Shown here one piece after another: positions 1 through 9,039 of a DNA stretch of 64,000 nt (the first letter of the stretch is position 1; each line of letters starts with the position of its first letter). A program made the position numbers and the translations under genes. The notes under the pieces are model-generated. The model was not told the origin of the DNA, ran no database searches, and saw only the letters and a program-made list of their open reading frames with translations. The stretch comes from Caenimonas aquaedulcis (GTDB lineage Bacteria; Pseudomonadota; Gammaproteobacteria; Burkholderiales; Burkholderiaceae_C), in assembly GCF_015831345.1 (NCBI RefSeq), contig NZ_JADWYS010000001.1:878118-942117 (forward strand). The letters are read 5' to 3'.

Positions 1-1050
1 CGCCATCGCCTCGATGGTGGTGCGCACGACGTTGTTGTACGGGTCCTGCTCGGTCAGGGACCAGCCGGAGGTCTGGCAGTGCGTGCGCAGCATCAGGCTC
101 TTCGCGTTCTTCGCGCCGAAGCCTTTCATGATCCTGTGCCACAGCAGGCGGGCCGCGCGCATCTTCGCGACTTCGAGATAGAAGTTCATCCCGATGGCCC
201 AGAAGAAGGAGAGGCGCCCCGCGAAATCGTCGACGTCCAGGCCCTTCGCCAGCGCCGTCTTCACGTATTCCTTGCCGTCGGCCAGCGTGAACGCGAGTTC
301 CAGCGCCTGGTTCGCTCCGGCCTCCTGCATGTGATAGCCGGAGATGGAGATCGAGTTGAACTTCGGCATGTGTTTCGCCGTGTACTCGATGATGTCGCCG
401 ATGATCCGCATGCTCGGCTTGGGCGGGTAGATGTAGGTGTTGCGGACCATGAACTCCTTGAGGATGTCGTTCTGGATGGTCCCCGAGAGCTTGTCCGCCG
501 CCACGCCCTGCTCTTCCGCCGCGACGACATAGCCTGCGAGCACGGGCAGCACCGCGCCGTTCATCGTCATCGACACCGACACCTTGTCCAGCGGGATCCC
601 GTCGAAGAGGATCTTCATGTCTTCCACCGAGTCGATCGCGACGCCGGCCTTGCCGACGTCGCCGGTGACGCGCGGATGGTCGCTGTCGTAACCGCGGTGC
701 GTGGCGAGGTCGAAGGCCACCGACACGCCCTGCCCGCCGCCCGCGAGGCCCTTGCGGTAGAACGCGTTCGATTCTTCCGCCGTGGAAAAGCCGGCGTACT
801 GGCGGATCGTCCACGGGCGCGCCGCGTACATGGTGGCTTGCGGCCCGCGCAGGTACGGCTCGAAGCCGGGCAGCGTATCGGTATACGGCAGGCCCCGCAG
901 GTCCTGCGCGGTGTAGAGCGGCTTGACGGTGATGCCGTCGGGCGTCACCCAGTCGAGCTTCGCGACGTCGCCGCCGGGGGCGGACTTGGCCGCGGCTTGG
1001 GCCCAGGCGGCAAGGCGGCCGGGTGCGGTGTCGGGGTCGGGCTGGCTCAT
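1..1050 (-). CDS. scpA: Methylmalonyl-CoA mutase, large subunit (5' part, runs off the window)
   Basis: Adenosylcobalamin enzyme interconverting succinyl-CoA and (R)-methylmalonyl-CoA in propionate metabolism; cytosolic. The visible 350 residues start [13 protein letters not shown] and run through the TIM-barrel substrate domain, with family segments such as [31 protein letters not shown] and [10 protein letters not shown], ending in [19 protein letters not shown]. The C-terminal cobalamin-binding domain (DxHxxG) should lie beyond base 1; the family is about 700-740 residues. The ATG at 1050 is the first in-frame start before the family-conserved region. It diverges from a GntR regulator 98 bp away, which may control it. 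The identification rests on recognised family sequence and is firm. Confidence 0.95.
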   Translation of the reverse strand, partial: MSQPDPDTAPGRLAAWAQAAAKSAPGGDVAKLDWVTPDGITVKPLYTAQDLRGLPYTDTLPGFEPYLRGPQATMYAARPWTIRQYAGFSTAEESNAFYRKGLAGGGQGVSVAFDLATHRGYDSDHPRVTGDVGKAGVAIDSVEDMKILFDGIPLDKVSVSMTMNGAVLPVLAGYVVAAEEQGVAADKLSGTIQNDILKEFMVRNTYIYPPKPSMRIIGDIIEYTAKHMPKFNSISISGYHMQEAGANQALELAFTLADGKEYVKTALAKGLDVDDFAGRLSFFWAIGMNFYLEVAKMRAARLLWHRIMKGFGAKNAKSLMLRTHCQTSGWSLTEQDPYNNVVRTTIEAMA

Positions 1051-1101
1051 GGGTACGGCTTCCGGTTCGATGCTATTCCTGTCGGGCCGCCATCTTACAT
1101 C

Positions 1102-1117
1102 ATTCATAATTATTGAT
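1102..1117. promoter_or_regulatory. AT-rich quasi-palindrome in the scpA/gntR divergent promoter region
   Basis: ATTCATAATTATTGAT matches its reverse complement at 12 of 16 positions, with a perfect ATAATTAT core. It is the only AT-rich stretch in the 98-bp divergent spacer and overlaps the predicted gntR -35 box. That is a plausible site for the adjacent GntR/FCD regulator; the assignment is inference. Confidence 0.4.
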
Positions 1118-1141
1118 AAAGAATTGGAATCCACCTAAAAT
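1113..1141 (+). promoter_or_regulatory. Sigma-70-like promoter for the GntR regulator
   Basis: TTGATA (1113-1118) and TAAAAT (1136-1141) are separated by 17 bp. The ATG of the regulator begins 8 nt after the -10 box, so transcription would start at or next to the start codon, giving a leaderless message. Confidence 0.6.
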
Positions 1142-1148
1142 CGCGCCC

Positions 1149-1784
1149 ATGTCCGCCGTGTCGCTCGCTCCCCGCGCCCTGTACCAGGAGGTGGCGGAGC
1201 TCTTGCGCCAGCGCATCTTCAAGCGCGAGCTCGAGCCCGGCAGCTGGATCGACGAGATGAAGATCGCCGAGGAATTCGGCATCAGCCGCACGCCCCTGCG
1301 CGAGGCGCTCAAGGTGCTCGCGGCCGAGGGCCTCATCACGATGAAGGTGCGGCGCGGCGCCTACGTCACGGAGGTGTCGGACAAGGACCTCACCGACGTC
1401 TATCACCTCCTCTCGCTGCTGGAAAGCGATGCGGCGGGCGTGGTGGCCACGCAGGCGACGGACGACGAGATCTCGGACCTGCAGGCGATCCACAAGCAGC
1501 TGGAGGCCGCCGCCGGCAATCGCGACAGGTTCTTCGCCATCAACGAGCGCTTCCACATGCGCCTGCTCGCGATCGCGGGCAACCGCTGGCGCGACCAGAT
1601 GGTGGCGGACCTGCGCAAGGTCATGAAGCTCAACCGGCACAACTCGCTCTTGAAGACCGGCCGCGTGAAGGAGTCGATGCTCGAGCATCGCGCGATCATG
1701 GAGGCCATCGCCCGGCGCGACGCGAAGGCCGCGAGCAAGCGGATGCAGGAGCACTTCCGCAACGGGCTCGAAGCCGCCGCCTGA
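1149..1784 (+). CDS. GntR-family (FadR/FCD subfamily) transcriptional regulator
   Basis: 211-residue DNA-binding regulator. An N-terminal winged helix-turn-helix (about 10-72; LYQEVAELLRQRIF, then FGISRTPLREALKVLAAEGL and the RRGAYV wing) is followed by an all-helical FCD ligand domain (about 80-205) containing ERFHMRLL and LEHRAIMEAI, whose histidines are typical metal or ligand positions. The ATG at 1149 fits the family N-terminus and sits directly behind a good promoter; an in-frame ATG at 1113 overlaps the -35 box and is rejected. Divergent from scpA, so a role in controlling propionate or methylmalonyl-CoA metabolism is likely but inferred. Confidence 0.9.
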   Translation: MSAVSLAPRALYQEVAELLRQRIFKRELEPGSWIDEMKIAEEFGISRTPLREALKVLAAEGLITMKVRRGAYVTEVSDKDLTDVYHLLSLLESDAAGVVATQATDDEISDLQAIHKQLEAAAGNRDRFFAINERFHMRLLAIAGNRWRDQMVADLRKVMKLNRHNSLLKTGRVKESMLEHRAIMEAIARRDAKAASKRMQEHFRNGLEAAA

Positions 1785-1845
1785 GCGCCGCCCGCCGGCC
1801 GCACCGCCCGGCCGCCGTATACGAAAGGTGCAAGCGTTTCACACG

Positions 1846-1875
1846 TTGACAGCGCATTCGCGCGTCACCTAGCAT
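1846..1875 (+). promoter_or_regulatory. Sigma-70-like promoter of the TAXI-TRAP operon
   Basis: TTGACA (1846-1851) and TAGCAT (1870-1875) are 18 bp apart, about 56 bp before the start codon of the TRAP receptor. The -35 is a perfect consensus match. Confidence 0.55.
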
Positions 1876-1931
1876 GGTCTGGCTTCACCCAGCGCCTTCG
1901 CCGGCGCCACAACACACAGGAGACAGGACAA

Positions 1932-2891
1932 ATGATGGGTCACTTCCTCCGGCTGGCCACGGCCGCCCTCGCCCTCTTCTTTGCGGGCCTGGCAGGCGCG
2001 CAGAACATCTCCATCGGCACGGGCGGCACCGGGGGCGTGTACTACCCGATGGGCGGCGGGCTCGCGGCCGTGCTCTCGAAGTACGTGCCCGGGATGCAGG
2101 CCACCGCGGAAGTCACGGGCGGTTCCGTGGACAACCTCAAGCTCATCGGTACCGACAAGCCCTACATCGGCTTCACCATGGCCGACGCGGGCCTGGATGC
2201 GTACAAGGGCGAGGACAAGTTCAAGGGCAACAAGATCCCGCTGCGCACGCTGATGGTCCTCTACCCGAACCGCATGCACATCGTCACCGTGGAAGGCCGC
2301 GGCATCTCGAAGCTGTCCGACCTCAAGGGCAAGCACGTGTCGACCGGCTCTCCGGGAAGCGCGACGGAAGTCATGGCGTTTCGCATCATCGAAGCCGCCG
2401 GCCTGGACAAGGACAAGGACATGAAGCGCGAGCGGCTCGGGGCGGCCGAATCGGTGAACGCGATCAAGGACAACAAGATCGACGCGTTCTTCTGGGTCGG
2501 CGGGCTGCCCACCGCGGCCGTGACCGACCTGGCCAATACGCCCGGCACGAAGCTCAAGATGATCGACCACACCGAGGTCGTCGCGAAGATGAACGCCAAA
2601 TACGGCCCGCTGTATGTCGAGGACGTGATCCCGAAGGCCATGTACAAGGGCATGGACACGGACAACCACCAGGCCACCGTGATGAACCTGCTGGTCGCGC
2701 ACCAGAACATGGACGACAAGACGGCCTACAACATCGTGAAGACCATCTTCGACAAGCGCACGGACCTCATCGCCGTGCACAAGGAAGCGGAGAACTTCAA
2801 GCTGGAGAACCAGAAGAACGCCGCCACGCCCATCCCCTTCCACCCGGGGGCGGCGAAGTATTTCGCTGAACGAGGCGTGAAGCTCAATTGA
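1932..2891 (+). CDS. TRAP transporter solute receptor, TAXI family
   Basis: 319-residue periplasmic substrate-binding protein of a tripartite ATP-independent transporter. Residues 1-23 form a signal peptide (hydrophobic LATAALALFFAGLAGAQ with a likely AGA-Q cleavage). The mature part begins NISIGTGGTGGVYYPMGGGLA, the signature of TAXI receptors. The family typically binds dicarboxylates, glutamate or related organic acids; the ligand here is unknown. The start is preceded by a purine-rich RBS (CAGGAGACAGGACAA). The stop codon overlaps the start of the downstream permease, so receptor and permease are translationally coupled. Confidence 0.92.
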   Translation: MMGHFLRLATAALALFFAGLAGAQNISIGTGGTGGVYYPMGGGLAAVLSKYVPGMQATAEVTGGSVDNLKLIGTDKPYIGFTMADAGLDAYKGEDKFKGNKIPLRTLMVLYPNRMHIVTVEGRGISKLSDLKGKHVSTGSPGSATEVMAFRIIEAAGLDKDKDMKRERLGAAESVNAIKDNKIDAFFWVGGLPTAAVTDLANTPGTKLKMIDHTEVVAKMNAKYGPLYVEDVIPKAMYKGMDTDNHQATVMNLLVAHQNMDDKTAYNIVKTIFDKRTDLIAVHKEAENFKLENQKNAATPIPFHPGAAKYFAERGVKLN

Positions 2892-4900
2892 GCGCCGAGC
2901 CGTCCGGCGTCGTCAGCGACGAAGCGCTGTCCAGGGCGCAGGAGTTCATCGAGGAGGAAGAAGGCGCGGCCAACAAGCTCGCGGGCTGGCGCGCCGTCTT
3001 CATCACCGCCTGCGCCGTCGCGATGTCGGCGTTCCACCTGTACGCCGCCTACGCCATCGTGCCAACGCAGACGCTGCGGCCGTTGCACGTGGCGATGGTG
3101 CTGTTCCTCACCTTCCTGCTCTTTCCCGTGAGCAAGGCGTTCCGCCACCGCATCATGTGGTGGGACCTCATCGCCGCCCTGCTCTCGATCGCGGTGGTGA
3201 TGTGGGTGATCCTCGGCGGCGACGACTTCACCGACCGCAACACCACGCCCAACGGCTGGGACATCTTTTTCGGGGTCACGCTCATCGTGCTGGTGCTGGA
3301 GGCGATGCGCCGCACGACCGGCTGGATCATGCCGGCGATCACCAGCGTTTTCGTGCTCTATGCGCTCTTCGGCGCCTACCTGCCCAACCCGTGGACGCAC
3401 AAGGGCTACGAGGTGGGCCGCCTGGTGGGGCACCTGTACATGACGCTGGAGGGGATCTTCGGCGTGGCGGTGGACGTGTCGTCCTCGCTCATCATCCTCT
3501 TCACGATCTTCGGCGCGTTCCTGCAGTATTCCGGCGCGGGCAAGTTCTACATCGACTTCTCCTTCTCCGCGATGGGCGGCAAGCCCACGGGCGCGGGGCG
3601 CACGGTGGTGCTCGCGTCCTTCCTGCTGGGCGGGCCGTCAGGTTCGGGTGTGGCGACGACGGTGACCCTCGGCTCCGTCGCGTGGCCGATGCTCGCCAAG
3701 GTCGGCTACGAACGCAATGCGGCCGGCGGCCTGCTCGCCGCGGGCGGGCTGGGCGCGATCATCTCGCCGCCGGTGCTCGGCGCCGCGGCGTTCCTGATCG
3801 CGGAGTTCCTGAAGATCTCCTACCTCGACGTGCTGCTGATGGCGTGCATCCCCACGCTGCTCTTCTACCTCGCGCTCTTCCTCATGGTGGAGATCGATGC
3901 GCGCAAGTACGGCATGGGCAACACCGTCTTCGAGAAGGTCGACACGGTGTGGAACCTCACGCGCCGCTACTGGTTCCACTTCCTGTCGCTGATCTCCATC
4001 GTGGTCTTCATGATGTGGGGCTTCTCGCCGGTGCTCTCGGTGTTCTGGGCGACGGTGGTGTCGGCCGTGGCCAGTTTCCTGCGGCCGGAATGCTCGCTGA
4101 TCCCCTACGACGTGTTTCGGGGGCGCGGCCCCTTCGTGCCGAAGCTGTGGAACTCGGGCTTCATCAAGGCGATGGAAGGCGGCTCCATCGGGGTGCTGAA
4201 CGTCGCCGCGACCTGCGCGGGCGCCGGCATCATCGTCGGCGTGGTGACGCTCACCGGGCTGGGCCTCAAGTTCAGCTCCATCGTGATCGACATGGCGCAC
4301 GGCTCGCTGCTGCTCACCGCCATCTACACCTCGCTCGTGGTGTGGATCGTCGGGCTGGCCGTGCCGGTGACGGCGTCGTACATCATCTGCGCGGTGATCG
4401 CGGCGCCGGCCCTCATCAAGCTCGGCGTGCCGGACTTCGCGGCGCACATGTTCATCTTCTATTACGCGGTGTTGTCCGAGGTGTCGCCGCCGACGGCGCT
4501 GTCACCCTTCGCTGCGGCGGCCATCACCGGCGGCGATCCGTACAGGACGACGATGCAGTGCTGGAAGTACACCGTGCCAGCGTTCCTCGTTCCCTTCATG
4601 TTCGTGCTGGACCCGAGCGGGCAGGGCTTGCTGCTGATGGGATCGACGAAGGCGCTGGCGGCGGCCAACTGGTGGTCGATCGCCGAGGTGACCATCACGG
4701 CCGCCATCGGCGTGGCGGCGCTGGCCGCCGGCTTCCAGGGCTGGGCGCTCAAGAAGGCGACGCCGTTCGAACGAGGCATGTTCCTCGCGGCGGGGTTTGC
4801 GCTGGTCTATCCGACGGTGACGGCGGATCTGGTCGGCATCGGGCTTGTCGTCGCCGCGCTGGCGATGCAGTACCTGCGCGGCCGGCCGGTCGCTGCCTAG
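2888..4900 (+). CDS. TRAP transporter fused permease (4TM/12TM)
   Basis: 670-residue inner-membrane protein fusing the small (DctQ-like) and large (DctM-like) TRAP subunits, as usual for TAXI systems. Many hydrophobic helices are visible, with the conserved [20 protein letters not shown] and the repeat-like [18 protein letters not shown] and [19 protein letters not shown] segments. The start is a TTG at 2888 that overlaps the receptor's TGA (TTGA), indicating coupling; no better upstream start exists. It works with the preceding receptor as a Na+- or H+-driven importer. The 3' end overlaps the convergent gcdH stop by 4 bp. Confidence 0.9.
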   Translation: MSAEPSGVVSDEALSRAQEFIEEEEGAANKLAGWRAVFITACAVAMSAFHLYAAYAIVPTQTLRPLHVAMVLFLTFLLFPVSKAFRHRIMWWDLIAALLSIAVVMWVILGGDDFTDRNTTPNGWDIFFGVTLIVLVLEAMRRTTGWIMPAITSVFVLYALFGAYLPNPWTHKGYEVGRLVGHLYMTLEGIFGVAVDVSSSLIILFTIFGAFLQYSGAGKFYIDFSFSAMGGKPTGAGRTVVLASFLLGGPSGSGVATTVTLGSVAWPMLAKVGYERNAAGGLLAAGGLGAIISPPVLGAAAFLIAEFLKISYLDVLLMACIPTLLFYLALFLMVEIDARKYGMGNTVFEKVDTVWNLTRRYWFHFLSLISIVVFMMWGFSPVLSVFWATVVSAVASFLRPECSLIPYDVFRGRGPFVPKLWNSGFIKAMEGGSIGVLNVAATCAGAGIIVGVVTLTGLGLKFSSIVIDMAHGSLLLTAIYTSLVVWIVGLAVPVTASYIICAVIAAPALIKLGVPDFAAHMFIFYYAVLSEVSPPTALSPFAAAAITGGDPYRTTMQCWKYTVPAFLVPFMFVLDPSGQGLLLMGSTKALAAANWWSIAEVTITAAIGVAALAAGFQGWALKKATPFERGMFLAAGFALVYPTVTADLVGIGLVVAALAMQYLRGRPVAA

Positions 4901-6078
4901 AACGCCGAAATCCCCGTCTGCGCGCGCCCGAGGATGAGCGCGTGCACGTCGTGCGTGCCCTCGTAGGTGTTCACCACCTCGAGGTTCACCATGTGGCGCG
5001 CGACGCCGAATTCGTCGCTGATGCCGTTGCCGCCCATCATGTCCCGCGCCAGGCGCGCGATGTCCAGCGCCTTGCCGCAGGAATTGCGCTTCATGATGGA
5101 GGTGATCTCCACCGACGCCGTGCCCTCGTCCTTCATGCGGCCCAGGCGCAGGCACCCCTGCAGGCCCAGCGTGATCTCGGTCTGCATGTCCGCGAGCTTC
5201 TTCTGGATCAACTGGTTGGCCGCGAGCGGCTTGCCGAACTGCTTGCGGTCCAGTACGTACTGCCGCGCGCGGAACCAGCAGTCCTCCGCCGCGCCCAGCG
5301 CGCCCCAGGCGATGCCGTAGCGCGCGGAATTGAGGCAGGTGAACGGGCCCTTGAGGCCGCGCACCTCGGGGAACGCGTTTTCTTCGGGACAGAACACTTC
5401 GTCCATCACGATCTCGCCCGTCACGGAGGCGCGCAAGCCCACCTTGCCTTCGATCTTCGGGGCGGACAGGCCCTTCCAGCCCTTCTCCAGCACGAAGCCG
5501 CGGATCGCGCCTTCGTCGTCCTTGGCCCACACGACGAACACGTCCGCGATCGGGCTGTTGGTGATCCACATCTTCGCGCCCGAGAGCTTGTAGCCGCCGT
5601 CCACCTTCTTCGCGCGGGTGATCATGCTGCCCGGGTCAGAGCCGTGGTTGGGCTCGGTGAGGCCGAAGCAGCCGATCCACTCGCCGCGCGCGAGCTTGGG
5701 CAGGTATTTCTGCTTCGTCGCTTCATTGCCGAATTCGTTGATGGGCACCATCACGAGAGAGGACTGCACGCTCATCATCGAGCGGTAGCCGGAATCGACG
5801 CGCTCCACTTCGCGCGCGACGAGGCCGTAGCACACGTAATTCAGGCCGGCGCCGCCATAAGCTTCGGGGATGGTCGGCCCGAGCAGGCCGAGCTCGCCCA
5901 TCTCGCGAAAGATGGACGCATCGGTTTTCTCGTGGCGGAACGCCTCGACCACGCGGGGCGCCAGGCGCTCCTGGCAATACGACGCCGCCGCCTCCCGGAC
6001 GGAGCGCTCGTCGTCGGTGAGCTGCGAGTCGAGCAGCAGCGGGTCGGCCCAGTTGAAGGAAGCTTTGGTGGCTTTCAT
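4897..6078 (-). CDS. gcdH: Glutaryl-CoA dehydrogenase
   Basis: 393-residue FAD acyl-CoA dehydrogenase that oxidises and decarboxylates glutaryl-CoA to crotonyl-CoA in lysine, tryptophan and aromatic degradation. Family marks include the FAD/substrate segment [16 protein letters not shown], the [16 protein letters not shown] region, [20 protein letters not shown] and the C-terminal [17 protein letters not shown]. The glutamate of YEGT (about residue 373) is the catalytic base. Length matches the family. It stands alone, convergent with the TRAP permease, whose cargo could be related (inference). Confidence 0.93.
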   Translation of the reverse strand: MKATKASFNWADPLLLDSQLTDDERSVREAAASYCQERLAPRVVEAFRHEKTDASIFREMGELGLLGPTIPEAYGGAGLNYVCYGLVAREVERVDSGYRSMMSVQSSLVMVPINEFGNEATKQKYLPKLARGEWIGCFGLTEPNHGSDPGSMITRAKKVDGGYKLSGAKMWITNSPIADVFVVWAKDDEGAIRGFVLEKGWKGLSAPKIEGKVGLRASVTGEIVMDEVFCPEENAFPEVRGLKGPFTCLNSARYGIAWGALGAAEDCWFRARQYVLDRKQFGKPLAANQLIQKKLADMQTEITLGLQGCLRLGRMKDEGTASVEITSIMKRNSCGKALDIARLARDMMGGNGISDEFGVARHMVNLEVVNTYEGTHDVHALILGRAQTGISAF

Positions 6079-6126
6079 GTGTGCATCCAGAGAGTGTCTG
6101 GACGCAATTCTCGCCGAATCCGCGCC

Positions 6127-7524
6127 TCAGAACATCAGGTCGCCGGCCGCCATTTTCGTGCCGACGGTGCCCATCAGCGTCAATTCGCCCGCCGTGATGC
6201 CCGCGCCGCCCGCTTCGATGTATTGGTAGACCGCCGAGCTGTCGTCGTCCGTGACGACGAAGTAGGCCACCGCCCCCGCGCTCCCGTCCGTCCACGACGC
6301 CGCCGACGCGATGAATGTCGCCGACGCGACCGCACTGTCCGCGACGCTCGAGAGCGCGGCATCGACGAAATAGACGGCGCCGGCGTGCACGTTGATGCTG
6401 CCGGCGACGGCGACCGCCGCATGCTGCGTGGTGAGCAGGCCGACGTCGAGCTTGTCGACGCCCGACATGAAATTCGTGACCACGTCGTTGCCGTTCGCCG
6501 CAGGCGTAGCCGCCATGATGTTGCGGTCCATCACGTTGTCCACCCCGAGGTCGATCGTGTCGCTGCCCGCGCCGCTGGAGACGACGTCCATGCCGGCGCC
6601 GCTGGTGATGACGTCGTTGCCGGCGCCGCTCACGATGGTGTCCTTGCCTGCGCCGGTGGTGATGGTGTCGTTGCCCGTGCCGGTCGTGACGGCATTGATG
6701 CCGTCGCCCGCGCTCACGGTGTTGTTGCCGTCGCCCGCGAGGATGGTGTCCGCCCCGCTGCCGGTGGTGATGGTGTCGTTGCCCGCCAGGGTGATCACCG
6801 CGTTGTTGCCGTTGCCGGTCGTGATCGTGTCGTCGCCGCCCAGGCCATTGATGCGGAAGTCCCCGGCACCGATGGTGTAGGTGTCGTTGGCGATCGTCAG
6901 GTCGACCACCTGCTGGGGCGAGGGCGCAGGCGCGGGGGATGGTCCGGGAGCGGGAGCGGGAGCCGGCGCAGGACCGGGAGCCGGAGCGGGAGCAGGCGCC
7001 GGTGCAGGAGGCGGCGTCATGGCGGCGATCGCCGTGTCGACGCTCGCCGTATCGGCCGTCACGCTTTCGATCACGTGGTGCAGCAGCACGAAGTCCGTGG
7101 CGGGTTGCGCCAGTGTCACGGAATAGTGCTCCGCGACGAAGGTTTCGTTGTTCAGCAGCGCCTTGACCTCGGCGAACTGGGGCGAGTTCGTGCCGTCCAG
7201 CGCGATGATGGCCTCGTACGCGATCTGCCCCTTGTCGACACCGGCGTTCCACTTGCCGTACACGAAGTCGTGCGCGAGTTCGTTGGACTGCAGGCCCAGC
7301 GGCGTGAGGAACGCCGTCGCGAATTCCTCCATGGTCTGCGAGTCGGGGTTCAGGGAGCGGTAGACGCTGCTGTTCGCCATCTCGGTGGCCAGCGTGCACA
7401 TGACGTGCCCGTTGGCCTCCAGCGCCGCTTCGAGCGAGGCCAGGTAGGTGGCGCCGGGGGCGACGTCGAACATCGCCACGGCGAGTTCGATGATGAGGGT
7501 GCGTTCTGCGGTGGAGATGGTCAT
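6127..7524 (-). CDS. RTX-type calcium-binding repeat protein with N-terminal helical domain
   Basis: 465-residue putative secreted or surface protein. Residues 1 to about 165 form a helical domain (MTISTAERTLIIELAVAMFD) recalling the N-terminal modules of S-layer/RTX proteins. There follows a PAPAPAPGPAP-rich linker (about 168-205), then glycine/aspartate nonapeptide repeats of the type GNDTITTGxGxDTI (about 215-330) predicted to form a Ca2+-binding beta-roll. A C-terminal domain (about 330-465, ending GELTLMGTVGTKMAAGDLMF) is probably a type I secretion and anchoring tail. No classical signal peptide and no secretion genes are nearby. It is paralogous to the next upstream gene over the repeat and C-terminal regions. 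The exact function is unknown. Confidence 0.8.
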   Translation of the reverse strand: MTISTAERTLIIELAVAMFDVAPGATYLASLEAALEANGHVMCTLATEMANSSVYRSLNPDSQTMEEFATAFLTPLGLQSNELAHDFVYGKWNAGVDKGQIAYEAIIALDGTNSPQFAEVKALLNNETFVAEHYSVTLAQPATDFVLLHHVIESVTADTASVDTAIAAMTPPPAPAPAPAPAPGPAPAPAPAPGPSPAPAPSPQQVVDLTIANDTYTIGAGDFRINGLGGDDTITTGNGNNAVITLAGNDTITTGSGADTILAGDGNNTVSAGDGINAVTTGTGNDTITTGAGKDTIVSGAGNDVITSGAGMDVVSSGAGSDTIDLGVDNVMDRNIMAATPAANGNDVVTNFMSGVDKLDVGLLTTQHAAVAVAGSINVHAGAVYFVDAALSSVADSAVASATFIASAASWTDGSAGAVAYFVVTDDDSSAVYQYIEAGGAGITAGELTLMGTVGTKMAAGDLMF

Positions 7525-7539
7525 GGGGCGGTCTCTTTT

Positions 7540-7600
7540 GCTAGTTGGAAACTAAGCCGAGTACCCGATGCACCAGACTGTGAGCCAATGTAGCTCGGCA
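7540..7600. repeat. Duplicated 5' region of the RTX genes, copy A
   Basis: 61-bp segment directly upstream of the longer RTX gene. It is about 87% identical (53 of 61 positions) to the segment upstream of the shorter paralogue at 8514-8574, and both begin GCTAGTT on the plus strand. Conservation of non-coding DNA points to a shared promoter/leader copied with the gene. Confidence 0.8.
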
Positions 7601-7670
7601 CTTTCGGCGCCACGAAAGCAAAAGCGGGGATTGCGCGTAAGGCAATACCCCGCTCGGATCGGGTGGTGGC

Positions 7671-8501
7671 TTAGAAAGCGAGGTCGCCGGTCGACACCGC
7701 GTGGTCCACCGTGCCCATCAACGTCAACTCACCGAGCGTGATGCCCGCGCCGCCAGCCTCGATGTATTGGTAGACCGCCGAGCTGTTGTCGTCCGCGACG
7801 ACGAAGAAGGCGACGGTGCCGGCCTGGCCGTTGGTCCAGTGCGCGCCGGCCTCGATCAGTGCGGCGGATGCGACGGCGCTGTCGGCCGCGCTCGAGAGGC
7901 CGGAGGCCAGGAAGTAGACGTTGCCTGCATGCACCGTCAGGTTGCCCTGCACCAGCGTCGCCGCGTGCTGCGAGGTCATGGCGTTCAGGTCGAGCTTGTC
8001 GATGCCGGTGGTAAACCCGGTGATCACGTCGTTGCCGTTCAGGGCTGCCGACTTGGCGAAGATGACGCGGTCCAGCACGCTGTCGACGCCCAGGTCGATC
8101 GAGTCGTTGCCCGCGCCGCTGGTGATCAGGTCCGCGCCGGCGCCGCTGCGGATGATGTCGTTGCCCGCGCCGCTGACGATGACGTCGTTGCCGGAGCCCG
8201 TGGTGAGCGTGTCGTTGCCGGTGCCGGTCGTGACGGCGTTGGTGCCGTCGCCCGCATTCACGGTGTTGTTGCCGTCGCCGCCCTGGATGACGTCCGCGCC
8301 GCCGCCGGTGGTGATGGTGTCGTTGCCGGCGCGCGTGACGACGAGGTTGCTGCCGCTTCCGGTGGTGATCGTGTCGTCCCCGCCCAGTCCGTTGATCTGG
8401 AAGTTGCCGGCACCGATGGTGTAGGTGTCGTTGGCGCTGGTGAGGTTGATGGTCTGTTGTGCAACGGTTTGCACGCTGTGGTCTTGATGAATCCGGGCCA
8501 T
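7671..8501 (-). CDS. RTX-type calcium-binding repeat protein, short paralogue
   Basis: 276-residue protein lacking the N-terminal helical domain and proline linker of its neighbour. A short leader (MARIHQDHSVQTVAQQ) precedes NDTYTIGAGNFQINGLGGDD and about ten GxGNDxI/GNDTITTG repeats (about 35-150). The C-terminal domain (GFTTGIDKLDLNAM to GELTLMGTVDHAVSTGDLAF) aligns closely with the neighbour's. The shared tail suggests a common secretion or attachment signal. The gene probably arose by tandem duplication with loss or gain of the N-terminal module. Surface or secreted location is inferred; no enzymatic motif is visible. Confidence 0.8.
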   Translation of the reverse strand: MARIHQDHSVQTVAQQTINLTSANDTYTIGAGNFQINGLGGDDTITTGSGSNLVVTRAGNDTITTGGGADVIQGGDGNNTVNAGDGTNAVTTGTGNDTLTTGSGNDVIVSGAGNDIIRSGAGADLITSGAGNDSIDLGVDSVLDRVIFAKSAALNGNDVITGFTTGIDKLDLNAMTSQHAATLVQGNLTVHAGNVYFLASGLSSAADSAVASAALIEAGAHWTNGQAGTVAFFVVADDNSSAVYQYIEAGGAGITLGELTLMGTVDHAVSTGDLAF

Positions 8502-8513
8502 GAGGTTGTCTCC

Positions 8514-8574
8514 GCTAGTTAAGAACTAAGCCGAGCACCGAATGCACCTGACTGTGAGCCAATGTAGCTCTGCA
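8514..8574. repeat. Duplicated 5' region of the RTX genes, copy B
   Basis: 61-bp counterpart of the segment at 7540-7600, placed 13 bp upstream of the short RTX gene. The best conserved part is ACTGTGAGCCAATGTAGCTC, which is identical in the two copies. Confidence 0.8.
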
Positions 8575-8640
8575 ATTTCCTGGCACAGCAGGGCAATGGA
8601 GCGCCTGCGTGTAGGGAAATGGCCTGCCCTCGCCTCCGGG

Positions 8641-9039
8641 CTAGGCGGGCAATACCGCGGTCGCCTCGATTTCCACCTTGGCGCGGTCCTCCATCAGCGC
8701 CGTGACCTGCACGGCCGTCATCGCGGCGTTGTAGGCGCCGATGATCTCGCGGAAGGCCACGCCGATCTCGCGCGACGCGGCGAGGTATTCGCGCTTGTCC
8801 GTCACATACCAGGTCATGCGCACGATGTGCTCCGGCTTGCCGCCGGCTTCCTCCAGCACGTCGGCCAGGTTCTGCAAGGCCTGGCGCGCCTGCGCCGCGA
8901 AATCGTCGGAGTGGAAGACGCCCTGCGCGTCCCAGCCGATCATGCCGGCGATGAACAGCATCTTTCCCTGCGCCACGACGCCGTTCGCATAGCCCTTGGG
9001 CCGCGGCCACCCGGCCGGGAGAATCACCTCGCAAGTCAT
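8641..9039 (-). CDS. RidA-family (YjgF/YER057c/UK114) enamine/imine deaminase-like protein
   Basis: 132-residue RidA-fold protein ([20 protein letters not shown]). RidA proteins hydrolyse reactive enamines and imines to the oxo compound and ammonia; some homologues have other roles. It ends a four-gene operon: its ATG overlaps the upstream acyl-CoA dehydrogenase TGA (ATGA), so translation is coupled. The monooxygenase/reductase at the head of the operon would, if it acts on 2-aminobenzoyl-CoA, give an enamine product, so a pathway-specific deamination role is attractive but inferred. The canonical active-site arginine was not assigned with certainty. Confidence 0.85.
   Translation of the reverse strand: MTCEVILPAGWPRPKGYANGVVAQGKMLFIAGMIGWDAQGVFHSDDFAAQARQALQNLADVLEEAGGKPEHIVRMTWYVTDKREYLAASREIGVAFREIIGAYNAAMTAVQVTALMEDRAKVEIEATAVLPA

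Noticed and set aside
1113-1148. Alternative upstream ATG for the GntR regulator
   Set aside because: It overlaps the predicted -35 element and adds 12 residues outside the family N-terminus.
6540-6900. Regularly repeated DNA within the RTX gene as a CRISPR-like array
   Set aside because: The units are 27-bp-periodic codons for GND/GAG-type RTX repeats, with no spacers; the same holds for 8080-8420.
3157-7593. Very long plus-strand open frame antisense to gcdH and RTX genes
   Set aside because: The translation is Arg/His/Ala-rich, crosses several real genes and shows no family motifs; high-GC codon structure leaves shadow frames open.
7540-7600. Sigma-54 promoter (GG-N10-GC) in the RTX upstream repeat
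   Set aside because: The nearest GG and GC pairs are 13 bp apart and do not match the -24/-12 consensus.
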